From Deltaproteobacteria bacterium (GTDB taxonomy: Bacteria > Desulfobacterota > DSM-4660 > Desulfatiglandales > B25-G16), in contig CP070752.1 in the NCBI GenBank assembly GCA_020348625.1, positions 2,340,674 to 2,366,698 of the forward strand: a stretch of 26,025 bases of DNA, read 5' to 3'. This document shows, in pieces, positions 8,214-14,916 of the stretch (positions are counted from its first letter, which is position 1; each line of letters starts with the position of its first letter). The translations under genes and the position numbers were made by a program. A model generated the notes under the pieces. It ran no database searches, was not told the origin of the DNA, and worked only from the letters and a program-made list of their open reading frames with translations.

Positions 8214-8386
8214 AGTGAACACCATTGTCCCTGAGCGACATTCGCGGAAGCGGTGGGGCAGCCCCGAGGGTGAGCAGAAGGGGAAAACCCCGTTTTTAGA
8301 GCGGGGAAGGGGCAAGCATTCCTCACCTGCGAACCCAGGGAGGGTCACCACGAGAGCATCGGAGCAAAGGGACAATGGTGTTCACT
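8214..8386. repeat. 173-bp element with perfect 19-bp terminal inverted repeats
   Basis: AGTGAACACCATTGTCCCT (8214-8232) and its exact complement (8368-8386) enclose a GC-rich, highly structured core. Inside are small hairpins (GGGG-AAAA-CCCC at 8280-8291; CCCCG at 8288-8292 against CGGGG at 8302-8306; GGTGAG at 8269 against CTCACC at 8322). No transposase and no clear target duplication were found. It may be a MITE-like or REP-like element. Short reading frames cross it on both strands but follow the repeat and are not considered genes. Confidence 0.7.
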
Positions 8387-8640
8387 TGTCAAGGACATAA
8401 TTCACTGCATAGTCAATACGTTGCAAAGATCTCTAGTAGAAGATTCAGGAAACTCAAGGAATATGATTTGACCAGTTTGTCATCCCTGAAGGTCGTTGAT
8501 TGGTATCATGACACCTATACCGGCCTGGCTCCTGAAACCCTTCTGTCAAATCAAAACGAGCTCGATTTGTAATCTGTCTGGTTTCTTTGGAGAGGATTAG
8601 TGAACGCAAGGCGAACAAAATCGGCGATCAAAGGAATTCT

Positions 8641-8656
8641 TGGAACGGACCTTGCA
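8641..8656 (+). promoter_or_regulatory. Sigma-54 promoter in front of the sigma-54 activator gene
   Basis: TGGAACGGACCTTGCA matches the -24/-12 consensus TGGCACG-N4-TTGCW with one mismatch in the conserved bases and exact spacing. The -12 element lies 29 bases before the ATG at 8685, leaving a short leader. The gene it precedes is itself a sigma-54 activator. Confidence 0.7.
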
Positions 8657-8684
8657 GATAATGTATGGGGATGCGTGAGCGATT

Positions 8685-10034
8685 ATGAACAAGACCCTAG
8701 ACATATTGATCATTGATGACGATGCCTTTTTTGTGGCCTCACTCTCCGATTTCCTGATCAGCAAGGGCTTCAACGTTCAAACTGCCACTACCGGAAGAGA
8801 GGGGATAAAGAGCTTCGAAAACCGTGAACCTCCCCTTGCCCTTCTTGATCAGGAGTTGCCCGACATCGGGGGTATTGAGGTTTGCCAGAAGATTCTGGAG
8901 ATCAACCCTAATACTAAGATTATCTTCATGACCGCTTATGCTACCGTTCAGTATGCAGTTGAGGCCATGCAGGCAGGGGCATATAACTACCTTTCCAAGC
9001 CTTTTTCTCTGGATGAGCTTCTGATAGCCGTGAATCTGGCCGCCGAGAATGCTCAGCTCGAAGGAAGGCTCAGGATTCAGGCCTACGAGAGGGAAAAGGT
9101 GCGGCAGGAGCAAAAGCTCATCGGTTCTTCCGAAATCATGAAAAGAATCGCGGAGCAGATAAAGATGTCTGCAGGCTCCGAAGCCAATGTATTGATCACC
9201 GGAGAAACCGGGGTGGGCAAAAACGTTGTTGCCAGGGCGATCCACGATTTCCAGGATAGGCGAGACACCTTTCTCACGATCAATTGCTCAGCCATACCAG
9301 AGAACCTCATGGAGGCCGAGTACTTCGGTCACGAGAAGGGGGTTTTCACCGGTGCAGAAACCCGGCGTGAGGGCATTTTTGAGCTCGCCGATGGTGGTAC
9401 ACTCGTGCTCGACGAGATCGGTGAAATACCAGTACATCTGCAGAGCAAACTCCTCACGGTGCTCGATGACAAATGCGTTCGACGAATCGGGAGCCGTCGA
9501 TCCATATCGGTTGATGTCAGAATCATAGCTACCACCAACTGTGACCTGGAGGCAGCGATTAACAAAAGGCGTTTCCGGGAAGACCTCTATTACCGTTTAG
9601 CTGTTATCACCATACATCTACCCCCTTTGCGCGAGCATCCGGAGGACATACCTGAAATAGCCGATCACTTTGTGAATCGATTCTGTCGGAAGCCTGTCAA
9701 GATCCCTGTAAGTCACATGGAGAGAATGATGGCGTATCCCTGGCTCGGTAATGTGCGGGAGCTCCGGAATGTTATTGAAAGGGCTTCCCTTTTGCTTCGC
9801 GGAGATGAGATAATGCCGGCGGACCTTCTCCTTCACGGCGCGCTCAATCAGAACTTTCCAGCCGATGAGACGATTCGGGCTGGCCAAGAGATACCTTCGC
9901 TTGAGGAGATGAAAAGACGTCACATTCTTTCTGCCCTGAAGGCCTGTTCCGGAAACAAGAGCCTCACTGCCCGCAACCTCGGTGTCTCGCTGTCAACTCT
10001 TAAGCGAAACCTCAAGGAGATGAACGTCAATTAG
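8685..10034 (+). CDS. NtrC-family sigma-54-dependent response regulator
   Basis: Cytoplasmic transcription activator of 449 residues with the standard order. The receiver is residues 1-120, with acidic pocket Asp11-13, phosphoacceptor Asp55, Thr83 and Lys105. The AAA+ domain is about 140-380, with Walker A GETGVGKN and Walker [10 protein letters not shown]. The Fis-type helix-turn-helix is at the C-terminus ([20 protein letters not shown]). The sigma-54 contact loop reads GVFTGA (219-224) instead of the usual GAFTGA, the only striking deviation. Its own upstream sequence and that of the next operon carry sigma-54-like sites, so it probably controls itself and the GTPase cluster. The likely partner kinase is encoded downstream at 10343. 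Confidence 0.93.
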   Translation: MNKTLDILIIDDDAFFVASLSDFLISKGFNVQTATTGREGIKSFENREPPLALLDQELPDIGGIEVCQKILEINPNTKIIFMTAYATVQYAVEAMQAGAYNYLSKPFSLDELLIAVNLAAENAQLEGRLRIQAYEREKVRQEQKLIGSSEIMKRIAEQIKMSAGSEANVLITGETGVGKNVVARAIHDFQDRRDTFLTINCSAIPENLMEAEYFGHEKGVFTGAETRREGIFELADGGTLVLDEIGEIPVHLQSKLLTVLDDKCVRRIGSRRSISVDVRIIATTNCDLEAAINKRRFREDLYYRLAVITIHLPPLREHPEDIPEIADHFVNRFCRKPVKIPVSHMERMMAYPWLGNVRELRNVIERASLLLRGDEIMPADLLLHGALNQNFPADETIRAGQEIPSLEEMKRRHILSALKACSGNKSLTARNLGVSLSTLKRNLKEMNVN

Positions 10035-10090
10035 TCTTCTCTATCATGGATTCGGGTACGACAAGATGACAGAAATGCGACACCCAGCCT

Positions 10091-10109
10091 ATTTTGACCC
10101 ATTCAAAAT
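10091..10109. promoter_or_regulatory. Dyad upstream of the second sigma-54 site, candidate activator-binding site
   Basis: ATTTTGA-CCCAT-TCAAAAT is a perfect 7-bp inverted repeat centred about 100 bases upstream of the -24 element at 10199. That is the usual distance for an NtrC-type upstream activator site. The half-site TTTGACC also occurs near 8467 upstream of the regulator gene. The surrounding gap (10035-10342) contains no other feature beyond the promoter. Confidence 0.4.
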
Positions 10110-10198
10110 GACCTCTTTTGTTTTCAATCTGTCTTTCTTTGGCTTAATTATCTAATAAAATTAAATACATAATGACTTTAAGGTATGGCTTAAGGGAG

Positions 10199-10214
10199 TG
10201 GTATATATTTTGCT
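10199..10214 (+). promoter_or_regulatory. Sigma-54-like promoter of the kinase/GTPase operon
   Basis: TGGTATATATTTTGCT has TGG and TTGCT at the exact sigma-54 spacing. Transcription would start near 10225, before the kinase start chosen at 10343. It argues against translation from the ATG at 10172, which lies upstream of this promoter. Confidence 0.6.
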
Positions 10215-10342
10215 TATTCCGGATATCAGATAGGGTTTTCGCCTTGGGCGACGCAGAACAAGGCGTATCTCGGAGGCCGTTGCCTGGAAATTGTTTGATC
10301 TCCTATCAGGGGGAATGGGGGTTTGCCTTGACGAGCAATGAT

Positions 10343-11071
10343 ATGGAACTAATCAGGAATCTGGAGCAGATCCTTTCAACTTTGCGACATGAGTTGGGAA
10401 ACTCGATCAACTCATTAAAGATCAGCCTCGATGTAATGCGAGAGAATTATGAGGTCTTTGATGATGCAAAGAGGAAAGAGTATCTGGAGCGGGGCCTAAA
10501 ACTACTGATGCGCCAGCAGCAACTCGTAGATGCCATGAAGTCTTATTCGCAATTCAGGGTAAACGAGCAAAATGAGATTCGATTCCTCTCCTTTTGGACA
10601 CATTTCTTGAGCGCGGCATCTGAGAGGTTAAAGGGTGGGAGGATCAAACTTATCTCTCGCCAAGAGATTGAGCCCTGCGTGATTCTGGGCGACAGGGCGG
10701 CCCTCAATAAGGTGATGACCAGTATCCTCGATAACGCGGTGGAGGCCATTGAGGAGCAAGAGGAGCCCCTGATTGAATTGGTGGCTTCAAAAAGTAATGG
10801 CTGGTTGAAAATAGTGCTCGCGGATAATGGATCGGGCATCAAAAATAATGAATTGAGGAGAATCTTCACCCCCTTGTTTTCAACCAAGTCTGGAAAGACA
10901 GGCATGGGACTTTCCATTGCCCAAAAGCTTACCCTGGAGATGAAGGGTAAGATGAGCATTGAAAGTAGTCCTGGCAAGGGCACGCAAGTGACCGTGTGGC
11001 TCAAATGTGCTGGCGTGCAAGAAAGGGAGCCTGAAAAAAGCACGGCAATTCCTGTGGAGGTAGGGCAGTGA
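10343..11071 (+). CDS. Soluble sensor histidine kinase (DHp plus ATPase domain)
   Basis: A cytoplasmic histidine kinase with no visible sensor domain. The phosphoacceptor motif LRHELGNSINSLK (His16) lies in a DHp helix. The HATPase domain follows with N-box LDNAVEAIE, G1 ADNGSGI, F-box FTPLFSTKSGKTGMGLS and G2 GKGTQVTVWL. The reading frame extends up to an ATG at 10172, but that stretch looks unlike any domain and begins upstream of the sigma-54-like site. I therefore prefer the ATG at 10343 or the TTG at 10328, which has GGGGGT before it. The stop overlaps the next gene's start (GTGA), implying translational coupling to the roadblock protein. It is the best partner for the regulator at 8685 and could also phosphorylate the ATPase-less PAS protein. 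Confidence 0.88.
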   Translation: MELIRNLEQILSTLRHELGNSINSLKISLDVMRENYEVFDDAKRKEYLERGLKLLMRQQQLVDAMKSYSQFRVNEQNEIRFLSFWTHFLSAASERLKGGRIKLISRQEIEPCVILGDRAALNKVMTSILDNAVEAIEEQEEPLIELVASKSNGWLKIVLADNGSGIKNNELRRIFTPLFSTKSGKTGMGLSIAQKLTLEMKGKMSIESSPGKGTQVTVWLKCAGVQEREPEKSTAIPVEVGQ

Positions 11072-11472
11072 CATATATGCTTGGCCGGAAAGCGCTGGAT
11101 GAAATTGAGGCGGTTCTTCAGCAGGATCTCTCTGATGTTGGGGTTGACTGTATTTTTCTGATCGATATGGCCGGCAATGTCATTGCTAACCTTGATAATG
11201 GCGAAATCAAGCACGACATCTACTCCTTGGCTGCTTTAGCCGCTGGCAACTTTGCGGCGGTGAGCACTATGGCAAGAATTATTGGAGAAGACGAGTTCTC
11301 CTTGCTTTTTCATAAGGGTGAAAAGGAGAGCATACATTTCAGCAAAGTACTGTCGGATTTCTTACTAATCACTATTTTCGGAAAGGGTATATCATTGGGA
11401 TTCTTGCGGCTTAAGGTGGCTGAAGCCACGGAGAAGATTAAAAGAATACTAGAACCCTTTTGTACTCCATGA
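11068..11472 (+). CDS. Roadblock/LC7 protein, MglB-like
   Basis: A 134-residue cytoplasmic protein filling one roadblock/LC7 fold, with the typical start helix (ALDEIEAVLQQDLSDVGVDC), strand pair IFLIDMAGNVIAN, a long Ala-rich helix (SLAALAAGNFAAVSTMARI) and a closing strand (FLLITIFGKGISLGFLRLKV). Family members dimerise and act as GTPase-activating or scaffold partners of MglA-type GTPases. It lies directly upstream of an MglA gene, as in mglBA operons, and overlaps the kinase stop codon. The GTG at 11068 or the ATG at 11077 may be the start. Confidence 0.85.
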   Translation: MTYMLGRKALDEIEAVLQQDLSDVGVDCIFLIDMAGNVIANLDNGEIKHDIYSLAALAAGNFAAVSTMARIIGEDEFSLLFHKGEKESIHFSKVLSDFLLITIFGKGISLGFLRLKVAEATEKIKRILEPFCTP

Positions 11473-11542
11473 TGTGGTTCCGCTGTATCGCGAATTTGAG
11501 CAGATCCTGTATGAGTAGAGTTCTTCTGAGAGGTATCTTCTG

Positions 11543-12148
11543 ATGGCATTTGTAAATCTGAAAAACAAAGAGGTTCAGGCAAAGATAGTTTACTACGGCC
11601 CGGGAAGGGGAGGGAAGACCACTAATTTAGAGTATATCTACAATAAATTCAATAAGCGGATAAAAACGGAGATGGTAACCATCAAAACCCATGGTGATAG
11701 AACACTATTCTTCGACTTCCTTCCCTTTGATGTAGGAAAGATCAAGGGATACTCCGTGAAAATTCAACTGTACACCGTACCGGGGCAGGTTAAGTATGAT
11801 GCCACCAGGAGACTGGTTTTAAGGGGGGTTGACGGGATTGTCTTTGTGGCTGACTCAATGGCAGTGAGAAGGGAGAAGAACATCCTCTCTCTCAGAAATC
11901 TTCAGAAGAATCTGGCAACCTTCAGAAAGAGCATCTTCAGGGTTCCCATTGTGCTGCAATACAACAAGAGGGATCTGGCGGAACAGGGCATCCCGCTCCT
12001 GTCCTTGGAAATGCTGGAGAAGGACCTCAATAGTAAACTGAAGGCACCTTACTTTGAGGCGAGCGCCTTACTAGGAAGCAATGTGGTGGCGACCTTAAAG
12101 AGGATCGTATGGATGACGATGTCTTCTTTACTCAAAGAACTGAAATAG
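11543..12148 (+). CDS. mglA: MglA-family small Ras-like GTPase
   Basis: A 201-residue cytoplasmic GTPase of the MglA family, which marks the leading cell pole and controls motility machines in Myxococcus. The P-loop is GPGRGGKTT (Gly19-Thr27), the switch region includes TLFFDFLPFD, the G3 motif is the MglA-type TVPGQ (Thr where Ras has Asp), and G4 is NKRDL (141-145). The length is normal. The neighbouring roadblock protein is its presumptive GAP/partner. A GAGAGG ribosome site precedes the ATG. The downstream PilB-like ATPase suggests a filament- or secretion-linked target. Confidence 0.93.
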   Translation: MAFVNLKNKEVQAKIVYYGPGRGGKTTNLEYIYNKFNKRIKTEMVTIKTHGDRTLFFDFLPFDVGKIKGYSVKIQLYTVPGQVKYDATRRLVLRGVDGIVFVADSMAVRREKNILSLRNLQKNLATFRKSIFRVPIVLQYNKRDLAEQGIPLLSLEMLEKDLNSKLKAPYFEASALLGSNVVATLKRIVWMTMSSLLKELK

Positions 12149-12159
12149 GGAGTAACGGA

Positions 12160-12861
12160 TTGACGCAGACGCGGGACAATACCCCACAGAGGGATATACA
12201 TATAAACAATGAAGACACCACTGGGCAGAGCGGTAGTAATCTAAATGCAGCAAACGATGCCGACAACCCTGGTGGCAATCCCCTCAGGGAATTAAAGTCC
12301 ATTGTCTTATCGCTGGATTGGGAGATTACCGACGAAGTTATGGGCAGATTCTTCCGGGAAATTCAAAGGCTTGAGGACGAGTATGGTGACCAGAAAATCC
12401 TCGTATCCTTCCTTCATCTCCTTGATTCGATAGGAAAATATATCAAAACGCATAAAGGTAAAGCCCATCCTCACGCCGGCAAATTACTGAACTCAGCCTT
12501 TATGAGCCTGGAAAAGGTAATCCGATCTCAGCATTTAACACCCATGGAGCGAAAGAGGATGCTTGTCAGAGAGCTCAGAAGATACAGCAGATTAAAGGAG
12601 CAGATTTCTTTCAGGAAGACTGGAAGAGTAAGGGAAAAGACAGTGGAGGGCGTTGATAAGACAAGCAACGATATTGCCCAGCGACAAGCCGCTTCACCCA
12701 TTGAGGGAGGGAGCGGAGCACCCGATAAGACTGCCGAGGAATTCAAGGGCCCGGTTGATATGATTGAGGCGTTTGCAGGTGCCCTGGAGGAGCTGAAACA
12801 ATTCATACATGGGGAATTTAGGGCCTTGAGGGAGGAACTGAAGGAATGGAGGAAGACATAA
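12160..12861 (+). CDS. Conserved-looking helical protein of unknown function downstream of mglA
   Basis: I do not recognise a named family. From the TTG at 12160 (SD AGGGAG seven bases before it, just after the mglA stop) the protein has 234 residues; an ATG at 12109 inside mglA is the alternative. Residues about 1-45 are Asn/Asp/Thr-rich and probably disordered. Residues about 45-160 are helical and well patterned (VLSLDWEITDEVMGRFFREI, then FLHLLDSIGKYIKTHK). A charged linker follows, then a C-terminal amphipathic helix (MIEAFAGALEELKQFIHGEF) likely to form a coiled coil. There is no signal peptide or membrane helix. Its position between mglA and the sensors suggests an adaptor or effector of the GTPase, which is inference only. 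Confidence 0.75.
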   Translation: MTQTRDNTPQRDIHINNEDTTGQSGSNLNAANDADNPGGNPLRELKSIVLSLDWEITDEVMGRFFREIQRLEDEYGDQKILVSFLHLLDSIGKYIKTHKGKAHPHAGKLLNSAFMSLEKVIRSQHLTPMERKRMLVRELRRYSRLKEQISFRKTGRVREKTVEGVDKTSNDIAQRQAASPIEGGSGAPDKTAEEFKGPVDMIEAFAGALEELKQFIHGEFRALREELKEWRKT

Positions 12862-12864
12862 AGG

Positions 12865-12999
12865 ATGTGTGCTTCCATCACTCAATTTGTGATCCAATTA
12901 GAAGAATGCGTCGGAAGCCAGCATACTTTTGAACGAGCGAGTAATGCGGTTTGCTGTGGGTCTGTGGCCTGCAGAGGGATGAACCATCGGAGGCGGTGA
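12865..12999 (+). CDS. Possible 44-residue Cys-rich small protein
   Basis: An ATG frame starts three bases after the preceding stop and ends one base before the next gene's ATG (13001), filling the gap exactly. AAAGG abuts the ATG and GGAGG lies 10-15 bases upstream. The peptide has five Cys residues (two adjacent) and an Arg-rich end. The fit suggests coupling, but the composition is not clearly protein-like and chance is possible. A weak GG-N10-GC site at 12959-12972 overlaps it. Confidence 0.25.
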   Translation: MCASITQFVIQLEECVGSQHTFERASNAVCCGSVACRGMNHRRR

Positions 13000-13000
13000 T

Positions 13001-13471
13001 ATGGACATTCTATCCGGTGATATCTATCCCTTGATTTTCAGGCGTGCTCCCAGCAGAGACCTTGGTCAGTTTTCCCTCGACAGTAATATGTTGGGCCTTC
13101 TCGTTGAGCTGGATGGCAAGAGAAGCCTTGCCGTTATTGCAAGAAAAATGGGACTGGACACGGGCACCTTGAGACGGCTGATTTCAAGGCTTTATAGTAT
13201 GCGACTAGTTGAGCCGGTGGGAAGGCGTGTCTCAGTGTTGAGCAACAACTTTTTCGAATACCTCAGCGCCGAGTTGTCCCTTGCGCTGGGACCAATAGCC
13301 GATGTGTTGATCGAAGAAGCAGTGCATGATCTGGGGCAAACCAGATCTGGATTTTCACGTACCCATGCCCCTGAGCTGGTAGACCTGCTTGCTCGAGAGA
13401 TTCAGCGCGAGGATAAAAGGCTCACATTTAAGAGGAATATGGTCGAAAAACTAAGAGAGATGGGAGCATGA
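13001..13471 (+). CDS. Small winged-helix-like protein of unknown function
   Basis: A soluble 156-residue protein. Residues about 28-75 look like a winged helix (LLVELDGKRSLAVIARKMGL, then LRRLISRLYSMRLVEPV), of the type found in PATAN/roadblock-associated signalling proteins, where it may bind protein rather than DNA. The C-terminal half is helical (LGPIADVLIEEAVHDLGQTR, then LVDLLAREIQREDKRLTF). A CGGAGG ribosome site precedes the ATG. It is embedded in the MglA cluster and probably acts as an adaptor or regulator in it. I give no gene name. Confidence 0.72.
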   Translation: MDILSGDIYPLIFRRAPSRDLGQFSLDSNMLGLLVELDGKRSLAVIARKMGLDTGTLRRLISRLYSMRLVEPVGRRVSVLSNNFFEYLSAELSLALGPIADVLIEEAVHDLGQTRSGFSRTHAPELVDLLAREIQREDKRLTFKRNMVEKLREMGA

Positions 13472-13559
13472 GCTGCTGTGAGGGCGTAGTTGCGAAGCAA
13501 AACGACAATCGAATTGCTCTATGTTTCACCGGAAATAATGATCACAGGGGGAGAAAACC

Positions 13560-14759
13560 ATGATCGTATCATGTGAAGATTGTGGGAAACAGTACAGGGT
13601 AAATATTGAAAAGATAAAGGCCAGCAGTGCTCGGTTTAGATGTAGGGCCTGCGGGCATATAATAGTGGTGAACAAACCGCTACCACCTGTTGCTGAGGCC
13701 AAGAAATCGATTCATCCCACCCTTAAGCTTGGAACACCGAGGCCTGTTCCACCGGCGTTAGAAAAACCAAAAGCGGTAGAAAAAACTGAGACAGTGGAAA
13801 GACCCGGGGCGGTGGAACAATCCGAACCGGCGACGACGGCTCGGCGAGAAGTACCGGTCATGAAGTTGAGGGGCATCGGCATAAGGGCAAAGCTTATGTC
13901 TTTTCTTCTTGTTCCCCTCATCCTTGCCCTCCTCATCGGTGGCTACTTCTCATTGAGACAAATGGTGGACCTCGGTGGCCTGATCACCCACGAGAGCTCG
14001 ACGATTGTTACACGGATGGCTGAGCAGCAGATTGCCGAACACGCGCGAGCGGTAGCCCTGCAAGTCAGCCTTTATCTTGCAAGCCATCCGAAACTAAAAA
14101 AAGAGCGTTTTCAGCAAGATGTCGAGTTTAAGGAGATAGCGGTGCAGAAGGTGGGTTCTACCGGATACACCGCTTTACATGGGGTACCGGATGAGAAGGG
14201 GATATGGAGAAATTGGGCCCATGTGAACCCTAAGATCGTGGGCATTGACATGAGCACCCTGAGAAAACCGATGGGTAAGGCCTTTCACGGATTCTGGAAG
14301 GTCTTCAGTGCTGGTAAAGATGACAAGGAATCAAGCGGATACTATACCTGGCAGGATGCCGATGGCAGGTTTCGGGATAAATTTATGGTGTGTGTTCCTG
14401 TAAAAGGAACACCCTATTATGTGGCCAGTACCACCTATTTAGACGAGTTTACGCGACCTGTGGAGAGGCTCAAGGCGGTAAGCAAGACGATAGCGAATAA
14501 AGCCAGGAATATGAATGCGGCCATAATGTTGGGTGCCATTGTCATTATCGGCCTTATTATTTTCTTCTATGGTCGCAAGGTAACGGGAAATATTAGGCAT
14601 CTTTCCGAGGTTGCCGACCGGATCAGCGTTGGTGAACTGGATGCCCAGATAGAAGTTAGATCAAAGGATGAAGTCGGTGAGCTAGCAGAGGCGATCTCTC
14701 GGATGCAGGACAGCCTTCGTCTTTCCATAGAAAGGCTCAGGCGCCGGCGTCCAAGCTGA
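13560..14759 (+). CDS. Zinc-ribbon/Cache/HAMP membrane sensor without output domain
   Basis: An inner-membrane protein of 399 residues with an unusual domain order. The N-terminus is an MJ0042-type zinc ribbon (Cys5-X2-Cys8 and Cys28-X2-Cys31). A Pro/Glu/Lys linker of about 60 residues contains degenerate KAVEKTETVERPGAVEQ repeats. TM1 is about 110-130. An extracytoplasmic single Cache-like domain follows (VGSTGYTALHG, YYTWQDADGRFRDKFM, YVASTTYLDEF). TM2 is about 319-338, then HAMP (VADRISVGELDAQIEVRSKDEVGELAEAI). The protein stops with RRRRPS directly after HAMP, where a methyl-accepting or kinase domain would normally follow. It probably passes its signal to a separate protein, possibly the PAS-PAS-DHp protein encoded 157 bases later. 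The ribosome site is AGGGGGAG. Confidence 0.85.
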   Translation: MIVSCEDCGKQYRVNIEKIKASSARFRCRACGHIIVVNKPLPPVAEAKKSIHPTLKLGTPRPVPPALEKPKAVEKTETVERPGAVEQSEPATTARREVPVMKLRGIGIRAKLMSFLLVPLILALLIGGYFSLRQMVDLGGLITHESSTIVTRMAEQQIAEHARAVALQVSLYLASHPKLKKERFQQDVEFKEIAVQKVGSTGYTALHGVPDEKGIWRNWAHVNPKIVGIDMSTLRKPMGKAFHGFWKVFSAGKDDKESSGYYTWQDADGRFRDKFMVCVPVKGTPYYVASTTYLDEFTRPVERLKAVSKTIANKARNMNAAIMLGAIVIIGLIIFFYGRKVTGNIRHLSEVADRISVGELDAQIEVRSKDEVGELAEAISRMQDSLRLSIERLRRRRPS

Positions 14760-14781
14760 CCCAGGTCTTTAAGGGATACGC

Positions 14782-14910
14782 ATGATTATGATTCCAACAC
14801 AGAGGCCCGTAGTTGAGAATCTGAACAGTCACTACGTTGATTTGTCCAGACCGACCGAGCACTGTCAGGGCGAATTCGGCTCAAGGGGCTTCACTCGGCA
14901 CAATGGGTAG
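14782..14910 (+). CDS. Possible 42-residue small protein or N-terminal remnant
   Basis: An ATG frame with a good ribosome site (AAGGG) fills most of the 157-base gap and ends six bases before the next start. The peptide (VVENLNSHYVDLSRPTEHCQ and so on) has protein-like composition. It ends abruptly and could be the remnant of a longer gene, perhaps of a PATAN-like protein, but I cannot verify that. Confidence 0.35.
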   Translation: MIMIPTQRPVVENLNSHYVDLSRPTEHCQGEFGSRGFTRHNG

Positions 14911-14916
14911 CGAGTT

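Larger units (their letters stand above)
7914..8684. other. Gene-free 771-bp region with riboswitch, inverted-repeat element and promoter
   Basis: From left to right it holds the leader of thiD-thiN with an 8-bp hairpin (GCCGTAAT at 7986-7993 paired with 8007-8014, no T-tract), the TPP aptamer, a 173-bp inverted-repeat element, about 250 bases (8387-8640) in which I see no convincing gene, and a sigma-54-like promoter at 8641. The motif GATTTG/CAAATC recurs at 8465, 8547 and 8564 and could be activator half-sites. Confidence 0.6.

Noticed and set aside
8178..8572. Frames of 60-65 codons on both strands around the 173-bp inverted-repeat element
   Set aside because: They run through the inverted repeat and structured core or the gene-free stretch after it, with no ribosome site and no protein-like pattern.
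8600..8716. GTG-started 38-codon frame overlapping the regulator start
   Set aside because: It has a fair GGAGAGG site, but the sigma-54-like promoter lies within it and transcription from there would not include its start.
10172..10342. N-terminal extension of the histidine kinase from the ATG at 10172
   Set aside because: The 57 residues lack a domain pattern and begin upstream of the sigma-54-like promoter at 10199; a later start is more likely.
10543..11214. A 223-codon open frame on the minus strand
   Set aside because: It lies opposite the histidine kinase and roadblock genes and its composition is a shadow of their codon usage.
12958..12973. GG-N10-GC match resembling a sigma-54 site before 13001
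   Set aside because: Only the GG and TGC core fits; the T before GG and the TT before GC are missing, so it is too weak next to the three better sites.
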